NCBI GenBank assembly: GCA_039621445.1
Contig: CP154957.1
Span: forward strand, 4,954,504-5,018,503
From: Euglena gracilis
Lineage: Eukaryota > Euglenida > Euglenophyceae > Euglenales
Direction of reading: 5' to 3'
DNA length: 64,000 nt
Part shown: piece by piece, positions 19,157 to 30,827 of the stretch
Position numbering within the stretch: position 1 is the first letter of the stretch
Layout: every line of letters begins with the position of its first letter
Notes under the pieces: generated by a model
Database searches by the model: none
What the model was told of the DNA's origin: nothing
What the model saw: the letters and a program-made list of their open reading frames with translations, nothing else
Position numbers and translations under genes: made by a program

Positions 19157-19651
19157 CCTTTGCGCAATTGCGCAAAGGAGCACAGATTTCACTGTGTGTG
19201 GGTGCCACACAGTCTCAACATGCAAGTGGTGATGTGGCCAACCTCGTTTGCGCAACCGCGCAAGAAGGCATTTCCAGAAGTTGTCGGAAATTATCGTCCG
19301 TTCCGGCAGTTGTGCAAACGGGACGTCCCCGCCGCTGCACAAGTGTTCCCTGTGCATTGTCACGTTCCTTTGCGCGACTTCGCAAAGCAACTAACAATTT
19401 TGAAGTTGCATGGGGCTCGATCTCGCCTGTTCCAACTCATTCCAGCAACATCCCAAGTTCAAGAGGCAGCCGTTGGGTAGTTCTCATGCAAGGGTATGCG
19501 TGCCCTGTTTGCTGTTTGGACACCTGCTCTTGGACCCCCTAACGGTCAAAGTCTTTGCACTTCCCCTGCGCCAGACTACATCCTGATTACATGTTACGGG
19601 TCTGGGCACCACTTCCTTCCAAGCTCCTTTTTGCGCAATTGCGCAAAGGAA
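19157..19651. repeat. Cluster of diverged GCGCAATTGCGC palindromes
   Basis: CCTTTGCGCAATTGCGCAAAGG occupies 19157-19178 as a perfect 22-bp palindrome. A near copy is at 19627-19649 and decayed ones at 19255-19267 and 19367-19387. Related remnants occur in the inverted duplicate at 37200-37960. Function unknown; a MITE terminus or protein-binding dyad are both possible. Confidence 0.6.
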
Positions 19652-20200
19652 CAAGCCAACCACGTGCTGAGTGCAAGATCGACTGCCTAAGCGATCCCTG
19701 ACAACCTGCTTTTTGATGTGAACTGCATTGGTTGCTGCTTTTGACCCTCTGAACCCCTTTGAACCCCTCTGATGAAGTCGTCATGCAAATCCTTCTGATC
19801 CCCCCCCCCCCATCTACACCCCTTTTGCTAGAATGGGGAAGTTGGGTCGATTAAACTGTCAATTTATTTGGGTGGCACCAGGACACTGCACAAGCGCCAT
19901 GAGCTGTCTTTGTTGTTTGTGGGCCCCAGATGGACCTCTGGATTTGTGGGCCTCAGATGGACCTCTGCGGCCTGAAGAAAGATAGGTGACCTGCATGGGA
20001 CTCGATCTGGTTTGGGATTTGAAGTATGGCAAAAAAATTTGAGTTTTTGGTGGAATACAGATCCGAGGATGCCAAGAATATAAACGGAAGCATGGGGAAC
20101 GGGGACAACGATGCTTTTTGACATCCGACTCAGTGATCGCCTCAATCGAAAAAGACAGCGAGAAATCGCTCAGATTGCCTCCCATCTCTCCCCACAGCCC

Positions 20201-20430
20201 AAAGCATGTCTTGTGCTCACCTGCCCGGAATGGACCCCATGCGGACACCACCGTCTGGCAGCTTCGGCTTTGGGAGTGCCTCCGCCACCCCCCCCCGCAC
20301 ACCCCCGGCGGCTATCCACCGGTGCCGGTGACTGTTGGAGGGCAACATTCACCCACCTGTTCTTCCAGTTCGGGCAGAGGATGTGCCTGCGGTGTGCTTG
20401 TGGTGGCCAGTGCTTCTCGAAACCTGGGAA
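20201..20430 (+). CDS. Conserved exon, proline/glycine-rich then Cys-containing, copy 1
   Basis: After CTCCCCACAG the frame reads GMDPMRTPPSGSFGFGSA and PRTPGGYPPVPV. Then GQRMCLRCACGGQCFS is open in another frame, so an intron or frameshift intervenes. Copy 2 (38630-38920) holds about 40 extra bases encoding VVEVVDPVAEFMRG that copy 1 lacks, so copy 1 may be damaged. No family recognised. Confidence 0.45.
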
Positions 20431-20739
20431 TCCCATGGTAGTGCTGGATTTTGGGTTTTTCCCCTCCTGCTTCTGTTTCTTACTGACAATCGTCCTGAAA
20501 CATCTTCCCACAGTATTTTTTTTGTTTTGTTTTGTTTTGCCTTTTTTGTGTCGTTGTTCGGTTTACCTTCTGTGATGTGTTTGTTTTTTTGTTTCTTTTT
20601 CATCTAATTTTATTTTCCCCTTCTTTCTTTGCTTTAATTAATTCTGGTATGTCCAGCGGCTGACGCACGGATAGATCAGGGGCACAAGTTCTGCCAAATT
20701 TTTCCCCGTCAGCGAGCTTTGCATTTTGGTGATGCGAGA

Positions 20740-20885
20740 TGGTCCAAGGATGTGAGGAATCTTTTTTTCCCCGATGCCGACCTGTTCTCGCCGAAAAATG
20801 CCAAATCCCTTTGCTATTATCCTGTATATTTTTCATTGAGTGTGCTGGGACAACGGATATTTTTTTTACTTCCTCAACCACCCTG
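20740..20885 (+). mobile_element. Family I copy, right half
   Basis: GATGCGAGATGGTCCAAGGATG, GATGCCGACCTG, GAGTGTGCTGGGACAACGG, a T-run and CTCAACCACCCTG are recognisable. The left half is missing or too diverged. Confidence 0.6.
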
Positions 20886-21184
20886 ATGGGGAGTGACATT
20901 CCTCCCTTCTGTTCGAGGGGGCAGTGTACGACCCAGTGTGGACTCTCCCAAGTGGACTCTCCTGGGGAAAGCTGGGGAGAGGGGGTCCAGCCAGCCAGCA
21001 TCATTCTTCCACGCGCGGACATCCCTTCCCCATCGACGAGTTTTTTTAAATGAGTTTTGCACACCCCAAATTTTGTGGGTGGTGCCCAACCCCCAGCTCC
21101 AAAGTCTTTGCCAACCATGGGGTGTGCAGATTTTTGGGGGTGCGCATTTTCGGGAGGTAGTTTCGGACCCTTTGAGTTCAGAGG

Positions 21185-21240
21185 GTGCTTATTAGGGCAC
21201 TGCGCACAATTAGGGCACTGCGCACTTATTGGGGGGGGTT
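21185..21240. repeat. GCACTGCGCACTTATT word repeats with G-run cap
   Basis: ATTAGGGCACTGCGCA occurs twice followed by CTTATTGGGGGGGGTT. Same vocabulary as 1287-1383. Confidence 0.55.
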
Positions 21241-21264
21241 TGCACTGGCAGCCTTTCTCGCCCC

Positions 21265-21490
21265 TCAACCTGACAGGTTGGCCAGTGCCGGGGACCCTGA
21301 CAACTTCCTATCATGACAGGTTGGCCGGTACCAGGGACCCTGACAGTTTCCCGGGTAGGGCATTTTCAGGGAAAGTCAATGAAAAATGACCCTGACAGGT
21401 TGGCCGGTACCGGGGACCCTGACAGTTTCTCGGGCGGGACCGGGACCCTGACAGGTTCTCGGGCATGACAGTTTCCTGGGGGGGGGGGTA
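21265..21490. repeat. Word-repeat element (CTGACAGGTTGGCC)
   Basis: CCTGACAGGTTGGCC(A/G)GT recurs three times, alternating with GGGACCCTGACAGTTTC and TTCTCGGGC words, and ends in a ten-base G-run. Non-coding. Confidence 0.65.
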
Positions 21491-21629
21491 GGTAGCTTTT
21501 TTGGAGTGGTGAAAAAAATGCAAAGTCAAAATATTGCACCACATTTTGGCACAATCAACTTTTATTGACATTTTTCTCTTGCAATTTTTTTGGATTTTCA
21601 ATAGCATTTTTTTGCTTCAAAAACCTGTT

Positions 21630-21950
21630 GAATTCGAGTCATGGCCAGTTTGCCCCCCCCCCCCCAGGACCCCCCCAGGACCCACTGGGGGGCGGTACCC
21701 AGATGACCCACTGACCGTGGAGTTCCGGGCGCCTTCGGCGCCCACTACCCGGGGGGGCCCCCCCCCCCCCCCCCCCGGACCCCCCCGGGCTTCAAAATAA
21801 CCTCATCTTATGCTGCAAAAAATTTTGCCAAAAAGTTGCGGGACCCCCCCAGGACCCCCCCAGGACCCCCCAGGACCCCCCCAGGACCCCCCCAGGACCC
21901 CCCCAGGACAAGGTCCTGCGGGGGGAAAACTGGCCATAAGTGTTGAATTC
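21630..21950. repeat. C-run element with GAATTC-capped inverted ends
   Basis: The left end GAATTCGAGTCATGGCCAG is inverse to the right end (CTGGCCATAAGTGTTGAATTC). The interior is CCCCCCAGGA repeats, about eight in the right half. A shorter relative is at 28965-29030. It lies inside the solo-arm relative of the 3-kb element. Confidence 0.65.
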
Positions 21951-22130
21951 AAAACTTTCAGAAACTTGTGGAAAAATGCTGTTTTGCGGGTTTTTGGGGG
22001 GGACCTCCAAAATGGGTCCCAAAATGGACACCCGGTGTCGAGCCCTCACTGGTCAAATGTGGGGGGGGGTGGGAGTGGGAGGTAAATGTCTAGTGTAGGC
22101 TCCAGTTTTTGCAATACCCACCACACAGCA

Positions 22131-22243
22131 TCCCAACCACATAGAGGCGGTGAACAATCAGGCGATCTGCGCACTGTACAACTGCCATCTGACAGAAGCC
22201 ATTTCAATCCTCGAGGACCTGATTCGCAGAGACCCGAAACAGG
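22131..22243 (+). pseudogene. Duplicated TRAPPC12-like TPR exon (orphan)
   Basis: Nearly identical to the exon at 49126-49239: NQAICALYNCHLTEAISIL is unchanged, while the start reads HPNHIEAV instead of DPNNIEAA. The acceptor CACACAG and donor CAG|GTGTGCAG are kept. It abuts the terminus of a solo element arm (TTTTTGCAATACC at 22108-22120). No other exon of the gene is nearby on this strand, so it is a stranded copy. Confidence 0.8.
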
Positions 22244-22324
22244 TGTGCAGTGAAGTTGCATGATTCAAGACAAGGTGTGTGAACGACCTGTGGTTTTCCT
22301 GTCCGGCAGAGATATTGCATTGAT

Positions 22325-23514
22325 TGAAATGGCTTCTGTCAGATGGCAGTTGTACAGTGCGCAGATCGCCTGATTGTTCACCGCCTCAATGTGGTTGGGT
22401 TCCTGCGTGACAGACGATCAGAGATGAATAAAATCAATGGGATTTTTACAGTCGAAACCTCGGGGGTGGGAAACCCGGTTTGCCAAAAATTTGCTGACTG
22501 GTTTGTTCAATGATTTTTGTCCCACTCCCCGCCTCATGACAAACCACCAAGTCACTTTTTTTTGTTGCAAAGAATTTCTTAGCTCCTTTTTTGACCTCAC
22601 AAGCAACCCCAACATAGAAAGCACATTTCGCACGATGTATTGCAAAAGTTGGCGCCCTCCCACCCCGCACCCCCCCCACCCCACTGCCACGCATGCAGGT
22701 GCCATTTTTTCAAAGGGAGATGGCAAAAATGGGTGAATTTGCTGGCTCGGAGGGGGGATGCGGACCCCCCCCCCCCCCCCCCCGGACCCCTGCCCCTTTT
22801 TTGAAAACTTTTCATTCGTCGATCCCCCCCCCCGAGAAACAGTCCTAAAATGTGAAATTTTGGCTGTGCCCGCGGGGCTGCACCCGCCCCCCTTCTCCCT
22901 CCCCAATACTTACCGTTTTTTTTACCGCACAACCGACTCCCAATATGGAAAGCACAAAAGCGCTTCCGAAAATGCGCACAGGAACAGGAAAATTTTTTTG
23001 GGCTTACCCCCCCCACCAAAGTCAGCAAGTCAGCGGTGGCGCCACAATTTTTGTATCACATGGGGGGGATTTGCCAGCGGTGGCACGAGTTTCTGCAATA
23101 CCTCACCCCAGACAAATCGGAATGTCCAGATTCGTCATGAGACATTTGAATAACGCTGTAATTTTTAGCAAATGGATGATTCTGTTTTATGATCGCCAGG
23201 AGGTCTGACTTGGTGAGGACGCTAACGAATTCTTCAAAGCCTCGTCCGCACTGCTCTTGTCAGGGCACGTTGTCAGGGGAGGGGGGCGGGGCTCAGCCAC
23301 GCAACAACAACATTTATCCTCTATCTTGGAACTTAAACCTGAAAATTTTTGATAATTTTTTCGTGAAAATGATATTTTTTTCGTGAAAAATTGGAGTCCA
23401 GACAGATCAGACATTATCCAGGCCAACAGCCACCGATGGGGGGTCCGGTGGCCTACGGCCACCGCGGCGGGGGGAGGGGGGAGGGGGGGGGCGCCTCCCC
23501 CCTCCCCCTCCCGC

Positions 23515-23545
<31 letters not shown>

Positions 23546-24012
23546 ATTATCATTACCCATTGTTGCAAAAAAACGGAAGCCCAGACTAGACATTTACCTA
23601 CCTTCCCCCACACCCCCCCCCCAAACCCCCCCACCCCGTGGGAGGGAGTTTTTGCAATTTATGCATCCTGACACTGCGGACTTCCGTTGCATCGCCAACC
23701 CTTGCAACTTTTGAACAAAGAATCCCTCGTTTTAAAATCTCGTCCGGAGTGCCTGAGACTTTCTTCAAAATACATGCTTGGATGTCATGGGTGGGTGACG
23801 TGCGTTGACCATACACACGCTGGGGTGGCTGGAAGGATCGTGAGAACGTTTGCGACGAGACACCCAGGCAAAAAAACCGAGCTCCTGGGCTGGTGGTGGC
23901 TTGTGGCATTTTCCTTTAGGTTCGCCCGTCTGCTTGATGCAATGCTGTGGGTGGCGACCAGCTCCAGCTTCACACTCCTGCCCGGCAGGAGGCGTTTGAG
24001 GGGGCAGATTGG
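22325..24012 (-). pseudogene. Inverted, truncated TRAPPC12-like paralogue
   Basis: Read on the minus strand from 24012: VKLELVATHSIASS (compare VKLELVATHAALHQ at 44463) with a 2-nt deletion that shifts the frame; then EQCGRGFEEFVSVLTK (about 23270-23215, compare 47874-47920); then NHIEAVNNQAICALYN (22397-22325), which is cut off mid-exon. Order matches the 3' half of the intact gene, with compressed introns and a solo arm of the 3-kb element inserted at 23330-23620. The frameshift and truncation mark it as dead. Confidence 0.75.
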
Positions 24013-24081
24013 ACACAATCCACACAAAAAAAGATACCTGATCTTAACGCAATGTAACGACTTAATGCACTGACACACATC

Positions 24082-24162
24082 GCTAGGGTTCCCGAGTGGT
24101 CAAAGGGGTTGGACTTAAGATCCAATGCGTCAGCTTCGTGGGTTCAAACCCCACCTCTAGCA
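24082..24162 (+). tRNA. tRNA-Leu (anticodon TAA)
   Basis: Acceptor GCTAGGG pairs with CCTCTAGC. The anticodon loop CTTAAGA gives TAA. A long variable arm (class II) and T-arm GTGGGTTCAAACCCCAC are present, with discriminator A. No intron. Downstream TTTGTTGTGCTC has no strong T-run. It is convergent with the tRNA-Ser 60 bp away. Confidence 0.95.
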
Positions 24163-24222
24163 AATTTGTTGTGCTCAAATTTCTCAGTTGCTCTTTTGTC
24201 CCTTGATAGAAAGGACAAAATG

Positions 24223-24304
24223 CGTACCCAGCAGGACTCGAACCTGCGCGCGAAGATCACAGTGGATTTCTAGTCCACCCCCGTAACCGCTTGGGTATGG
24301 GTAC
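24223..24304 (-). tRNA. tRNA-Ser (anticodon AGA)
   Basis: On the minus strand the acceptor GTACCCA pairs with TGGGTAC. The anticodon loop CTAGAAA gives AGA. A long variable arm and a T-arm with GGTTCGAGTCC are present. No intron. Tail-to-tail with the tRNA-Leu. Confidence 0.95.
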
Positions 24305-24844
24305 GACGATCTTCTTGCTCTGTGATGGTAACTTAGTGATCAATATTCTCGCGCGTTGTCCAGAAAACTCGAGAACAGAGTTTTCAACACAAGGATGACT
24401 TTGGTCAACCTTCTCGTCCATTGAGCCGTTGTTTGTCCTCAATCTGTATGGTTCCATGCAGCGCCGTCTGGTTGCTGTGCAAGTGGCTCGTGGAGCCCAC
24501 ACAAAGTACTAGAGTGCACCAACAGGCCATCACACATGCTGAGAAGCGTGTACAAGCATATCCGTAAGCATTCCTCTTCTTTTTGGTTTGCTATGTCATC
24601 ATCACCAGGGGCTGCCTCTGACCTGAGTTAGAAAAAAGTTTGGGGGGGTGCACAAAAACTTATGTTACTGGGCTGCGGCAGATTGTATTCGCCTTTCAGC
24701 CAGTAAAACCCCCGGGGAATTACTTGGGAGGGATATTTAGTGGTGAAGGACTCTCACAATTGAGGGAATTGCGAACAATTCCCTTGCACATCTTCTGAGA
24801 AGTGAGATAAAAGCAGAGCTTTTCGCACCGATTTTTGCAATATA

Positions 24845-25336
24845 ATGCGCAACCTCCCCAAACCCGCACCACCTCAAGCGACCAAATGGCCACCTTCGGA
24901 ATTTCTTGCGCAAATAATCTTTTCTGCCGATTCTGACAAAAAGGGGCAGGAAAAAGATATGGGTATGAGAGGAGTGGTCATGGTCCTGAATGGATTGCGA
25001 TCAACGAATACAGCCCCACCCTTACGTTGCGAACATGATGCAAACCTGGGGACGAAACAAAAAGGAACAAGGAAAATCAAAGGCGGTCACATGGGAGGTA
25101 TTTCCTGGAATTTTAAAGTCCAAGAAATTACGAGGGCCAAACCAAAGCTGTGTCACAGACCTGAGATGAGGAAAAACCTTGCCCAACAGGAACTGTCCCT
25201 CAAAAAAAGCAGAACGGGGGTTGCAACAGTTGGTGGCACATGCAAATTGGCAGAGTGGGAGGTATTATTCCTTGGTCGGTTGGACCCTCAGAGGGGGGGA
25301 TTGTTTGGGGGTTGGTTTACCCACTCAGTATGTTGA
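24845..25336 (+). CDS. Hypothetical 163-residue ORF
   Basis: Uninterrupted from ATG to TGA and lysine/arginine-rich (for example KGQEKDMGMRGVVMVLN). No domain recognised. It lies in otherwise gene-free DNA 540 bp downstream of the tRNA pair. Codon third positions show little bias, so this may be chance. The stretch 25340-26100 has overlapping open frames on both strands but nothing convincing. Confidence 0.25.
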   Translation: MRNLPKPAPPQATKWPPSEFLAQIIFSADSDKKGQEKDMGMRGVVMVLNGLRSTNTAPPLRCEHDANLGTKQKGTRKIKGGHMGGISWNFKVQEITRAKPKLCHRPEMRKNLAQQELSLKKSRTGVATVGGTCKLAEWEVLFLGRLDPQRGGLFGGWFTHSVC

Positions 25337-26119
25337 CCCCGAACCATGAGTCCACCTGGCCCTCCGAAATTGTTCCCCTGGGCCCCTGTTGGGACCAACG
25401 TGGAGAATGTATTGATCGCACACGTGAATGGGCCAGCCTGCCACGACTTTTTTTTCTTTTGTGCTGTTTTGCATTTGCCTTTCGCCCCATCAGCACTCGC
25501 AGGTCATATATTTGCCTGGGGCGTAGGTTCACAGTGCGTTCATCTGTTTTCTTGAGATCTCCGATGTCAACCCCCCCCTGGCCAACAGCGGGCCCGCACT
25601 CTAAGCGGGGCGCTCATATTCGGACTCTATGTTGCTTTTTGGCAGGGGTCAGGTTTGTTTTTTTGGGGTGTAATAGTCAAATGTTGCTTTGGGATCAGTC
25701 TCAGTCCCAGCAGATGGCATTGTTCGTTGTTTGTCGATGTAGTAGGTTTTCTACAACCTTTTTGCTGGATCGCGTTTACCTGTGAATCTGCTGCAAAATA
25801 AATTTCGGAAATAATCGAAGCGGTTTTCCGCTTCATCTGTTATGCAGTCAGTAGGGTCGAAAAATTTTTGATACGATGTGGAACTCGAAAATTTTGGCTC
25901 TTTTTACAGCATTTTTCTGGCATTCCGGGACACACTTCCAGTCAATTTTATCATGGGCAGTTTACGCCGCCTAAGATTGTCTTAACCCCCGTCTATGGGG
26001 GGGGGACAGGCATACATAAATTGAAATTATTCGGCCAAATCAGATAATTCGGTCATTCGGATTATCGCTATGTTTCTGGAACATTTTTTTATTAGCTACC
26101 ATAATTTCCCCAAGACATA

Positions 26120-26343
26120 AACCCCCCCCCAAATAGAAGCACGGGGCCGCTACAAGCGCAGGGTCCAAATAAAAGCGCACCCCCCGGCGGCGGTCCGCTA
26201 CAAGCGCACCCCCCATTTTGATGGGATTTCTAAAGGAAATCAGCAAAAATCACGCAGGTAGGGTCCAAACAGAAGCGCACCCCCTGCCGCCGGAGGCGGC
26301 GGTCCCCTATAAGCGCACCCGTGCTTCTATTAGGGGGGGGGTT
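26120..26343. repeat. Homopolymer-capped word-repeat element (AGAAGCGCACC)
   Basis: Begins AACCCCCCCCCAAATAGAAGC and ends with the inverse GCTTCTATTAGGGGGGGGGTT. AAGCGCACCCCC or AAGCGCA recurs five or six times in between, with GTCCAAATAAAAGC variants. A clear case of cap plus word architecture. 26344-27540 shows no gene. Confidence 0.75.
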
Positions 26344-27544
26344 ATCCTTTTTTACGAGGTAAAAAGCCATTTTTTTGCCTTTTTGTGGTGGTGCCCAGGT
26401 TTTTCCTTATGCCTTTCCATGCCTTTCATTCCTTTTTTGAAGAAAACCGCACAACTTTTTTTTATTGTCAACCTTGGACGAATTATACCCCCCTCCCTTG
26501 CACCAGCTCAGCACCTGCCTTCGTAACCAACGCCACTGACCATCTGGCAAAATCGTGTCACCAGTGGGTCACCGGTGCCTGGCAGGGGCCCGTCCACAAA
26601 TCAAATTTGTTTCTGGGAAGGTTAGAACTGCACCGCCTCTTGCCTAGCCCGCGTTGTCTGCCCACTTTTTTCATCTTTTTTTTCACGGAAAAGTTCACGA
26701 GTACCCGTAAATTTTTGTTCCAAAAATATCCGGAAAAATTTCTGGGTTGGTTACCACCTTGATAAAAACGGCCTTGTTGAACTCGTTTTGAGCACTGTAG
26801 GCGTTTTGCTGTTTCAGGAATTATTGGCCCTTTTGTGTCGATTCCACTGTTGTCCACATTCTTTCCTGATATTTTTCTTATTTTTGGCACCGGCCGAAAT
26901 CGACTGCTACTCCCCAGCAGAGGCTGTTTCCAAAGTTTTGTGTTTGGCCCCAAAAAGGCCCTATTCCCAAAACAGCGGTTGCCTGGCCAAATGCCTGCAA
27001 AATCTGTAAACACCATTTTCCCGATTTGGCCTTTTGAGACCCTTTTTGCAACAGTGAGACCCCTTGCTTCTCCTGGGCAGGGTGTGAGTATATAACCTGC
27101 GAAGAGAAGGTTTACGGGAAACTGTGAAGTCAATGATGTTTATGGTTTTCCTTGAACATTGCTTGAAGAATGCAAATAAGCAGTGTTAACGAGGGGGTTG
27201 GGTGATCTTGTCTGGTGGCACACTGCACAGGAGAGGTTGAGTGCCAACAGCTGAAGGGGGGTCACCGTTGCTGTGAATGTGCTCTGGAGGAGTTTGTGTC
27301 ATTTCCACAACTTGTTTCCTGGGAGCGGAGTCGACAACAGAGACCAAAATGCCCCATGTTTTTATGGCTGGGTTCGAAGCTGTTTTGAAACGCACTTTCC
27401 GAGTCCACCTAATATATAATAAGCCAGATAGGGGGTCTCCCAGAGGGGGAAGGACACATTCAGGCAGGAGAGTGGTTTTTGGTGAGAGGGTTCCGAAAGT
27501 TCTTTCGTAGACGTAGTCAGAGGGAAGAGACAGTGAGGTTTTTG

Positions 27545-27640
27545 GCTGGGTTGGTGATGGTCCAGGTATGACAACAATTTTTTTTTCTGCGATGTCGACC
27601 TGTTTTTGCCAAAAGATGGTTTTTTTTTTTTGCAATCGAA
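27545..27640 (+). mobile_element. Family I fragment at the start of duplication copy 2
   Basis: GGTGATGGTCCAGGTATGAC, GCGATGTCGACCTG and TTTGCCAAAAGATGG are family body motifs. Matches 8370-8420 of copy 1. Confidence 0.5.
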
Positions 27641-28426
27641 TGTTATGTCATGTGATGTGCCTCCCCCCTGCATTTTCTTAGCACGACCCTTGTCTAAGAA
27701 CTACCCTACCGGTGCTTATCCATGTTTTTAAGGTCATCTCTCGGGAGGCATGCATTATTAAGAGGAATTTCTCGAAATTTTCGAAAATTTTGGAATGCCT
27801 GATTTGGTGAGATATTGTTGATTTTTGCATACAAATGCCTGTAAGTTCAACAATGGACCTCCAAAATACGCTGATTTTTTTATTTTCCGTAATTTTTTTT
27901 GCAGTTCCCCCCTTGTCTCAGTCCCCCCCCCCCCCCAGTTCTTACCCATATTTTGGCAAACTAAGCACCACCCCCCGGTGCTTGCCCATCTTTTCCAGTG
28001 CTTCGACAAGGGGATGGACGTAATTATGTAATGTAATTCCCATCCCCAGTGCTATGGGGAGGGGAAAAAAGGACATAGAAGCATATTTGAATCCTAAGTG
28101 AGAGCACCATGCATTTACCGCAGGAGAAGGGACTTGTCCGGGGGCCACTTCTTGGGGGTAGGTACCTAACAAACTGTCAGGGTCTTGGCACTGGTCCCCA
28201 GTGCTGGCTGTCGACGGTTTTCTGCCGTCTTTGCCAGGATGGTGATGGTCATGGTAGAAATTGGACGGTTTCCCCAGTCCTTTTTGTCCAGACTGTTATC
28301 CCGTGGTGCTGGTCCCAAGAGTTTCGGCAAGCACGCCTTCTGCAACCCACTGCTTTGCTTCGGGCGGCATGCGGGCCGCCGTTTTGATTTCGGTGGCACT
28401 CGTTCCCGCTTACCCTCCAGGCACGG

Positions 28427-28527
28427 ATGCCCGAACCAATTGTTTCCGGTCCCCTGGTCACCGTGCTGGTGGTGTTGGGGCTTCTTCTGTTTCAGCGGCA
28501 GTTTCCCTCAATACACCCCATTCACAG
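28427..28527 (+). CDS. Candidate transmembrane exon, copy 2
   Basis: MPEPIVSGPLVTVLVVLG then LLLFQRQF. The membrane-span frame is conserved relative to 9285 with conservative and synonymous changes. Same relation to the DJ-1 copy downstream, but a 700-bp element at 28738 now separates them. Confidence 0.4.
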
Positions 28528-28737
28528 GGCTGTCCCCGAGGGACAGGATATTGGAAGCAGGATATTTGAAGGATGGCACCCCCACCCGTGAGAATTGTTT
28601 TTTCCACTTTTGGGCGACGGGAGAATCAAAACAGGAGAATCCAAAATTTGCAGAACCCGTTTTTTTTGAATTCCAGGAAGTGAGCGATGCTCTTGACTTG
28701 CTGTACCAGCTCTCATGTTGCAGTCTGTCATGTAGAT

Positions 28738-29437
28738 ACTGTCATAGGAAAAAATAACATCCGGAAAAAATAACATCTGGAAAAAATAACATCTGAATAA
28801 ATAACATCCAGAGAGGCTTGTCAAAAGGCACTTAAAGGTTATCTAGTTCCAGCGCTTCAGTCACCCGGACTGCGCCATTGTTTAGGTGGAGGGAGTGCAA
28901 GGCATTGCAAAAAAACTGGAGCGCACACCAGACATTTACCTACACCCCCCCACGAGTCATTGCCAGTCTCCCCCCCCCAGGACCCCCACAGGACAGGGTC
29001 CTGGGGGGGGGGAGAACTGGCCATAAATGCCCCCCACACACCCCACACTTGACCAGTGTGGGCTTAAGGCAGGTGGGAGGGTCGGATTCCCCCCGGTCCA
29101 GGAGGGGGGGGTCGGGCATATATTGCAATAACTGGGTGATCCCAACACAAACAAATAGCATCTGGTATGAGAGTATCCAGAGCATAACCCATGAAACGGT
29201 ACATTCTTTACTTCAAAAAGGCAAGGATTGAATGCAAGCTTGATGGACAGCCTCGTCCTTTGGTAATGATTGTCACAGTCGTTCGTGTTCTTCATCCCAC
29301 ATCCTATCCACTTTATACATCTTATCTATTTTCGACTTATTTCTGGAGCAAATGAAGAAAAAATAACATCTGACTAAATAACATCTAAAAGCGGCTTAGA
29401 TGTTATTTTTTCCGGATGTTATTTTTTCCTATGACAG
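28738..29437 (-). mobile_element. Inverted-repeat AAATAACATC element, second copy
   Basis: Inverse of 4516-5097 with the same ACTGTCATAGG termini and AATAACATC words. It is longer because of a CCCCCCAGGA block (28965-29045). Absent from the homologous position of copy 1 (about 9500-9530), so it inserted after the duplication or was lost from copy 1. A 26-nt G/C-run block follows at 29442-29505. Confidence 0.75.
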
Positions 29438-30827
29438 TAGTCCACCCCCCCCCTCCTCCCCCGGCTTGTTGTGACAATCTCCGGGGAGGGGGGTTGGGGG
29501 GGAAGATCGGATCCCACGTTCATATTATGCCTCCAAGCAACGAACAAAAACATGCAAGTTAACACCAGTTTACACCAACCATCTTTGTAACTCTTACATT
29601 AATATTCACCAATCTGTTGTGAAATACATGCTGTGGCATCCTTTCAACGGATTGAAACCCCTTCCCACTGTCCACTGTCCACTGTCCACCAACACAACAA
29701 CCCCCCGCCCCAGTGTCCAGTGTCCAGACTGTCCCGAGTTGCCCACACCGCCACAAGAAGCCCGTCGCCGCTGTTCCCGGGGTATGAGCCGCTGGACGTC
29801 GTGGGACCCGTGAACGTTTTTGCCAACGTTCCCACGGCCGGCAGTTGGCTGAGGCTTGAAACGTCCCCAAAGTTGATCCGGTGGGGCCAACTTCAGGGGT
29901 GGTTCCCACCAGGCTTCTGTTTAACTCGGCGAGCCCCCCCTGGAGGGGTGGGGAGGGGTCTGAGGGCTCCCGCCCACCATGTGCTTGGGTTTGAGTTTTA
30001 GTTCGAATTTTTGAAATTGTCTTCAGATGGCCCGATTTTGGGGTGGAACACCACCAGCCGACCTGTTGGGTGACAGTTTCCCGGAGAGCTTCTTTCTTTG
30101 CGCATTTTTTCAGCTTTTTTTCATCGCATTTTTTATTCAAATTTTCAGCATTTTTGCCTGCATTTTTCTGATTTCCCAAAAATTTTCGGTTTTTTTGAAA
30201 CATCACATTTTCCTCACACTTCCAACGAAGTTTTTCTTTGATGCCAGTTTTTGGGTGACATTTGCATTTCGGAAAATTTTTTCACTTTTCCTTTCAGACT
30301 TTGCACAGTTTTTGCCATTTTTTCCCCAGAATGTGCATTTTTTGCACATGTCTTCGCATCCTTGCACATATCTACACTTCTTTTCACGGCTGGATTGTGA
30401 CACCCCCCTCCCCCTGGCAAAGGTGTGATGTCCAGGTGGTTCCCGCTGCTGGTACCCATCTTTTGCCAGCCCCCGCAGCCAATAACACTCCGGTACGTGG
30501 CCGCCGAGGCAGGGCCCATCCCCGCCTCGAAGGGCTCTCTCCAGGTGGTCGCCTCTGACACGTTGCAGGCCGCGTTGGAGGAGGAGCCCCAGGCTGACCG
30601 GAGCCTGTGGCTGCTGGTGCTCAGTGGTTTGCTGGCATCACCACTCCATCCCTCCTGTTTGCCCTGTCCAGGCAGTCACACAAACGGGGGCATGCACACG
30701 CATGCACACACAGATGGATAATGCCCATTTGATAACAGAGAACCCCAAATAATAATAATAATAATTTGGGAGGGATTATTTGATTTTTCGGGCAAAATTT
30801 CAACTCCAAATGTGTTGTATCAAATGC

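Larger units (their letters stand above)
8370..20960 (+). repeat. Segmental duplication, copy 1
   Basis: Collinear blocks of this interval recur at 27580-39290. Matching landmarks: 9000-9470 with 28090-28640, the DJ-1 exons, 13020-13864 with 35630-36368, 14650-14830 with 36790-36980, and 20190-20960 with 38600-39290. Copy 1 carries two insertions absent from copy 2 (15239-15618 and 15945-18992). Exons are much better conserved than introns, so the duplication is not recent. Confidence 0.85.
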
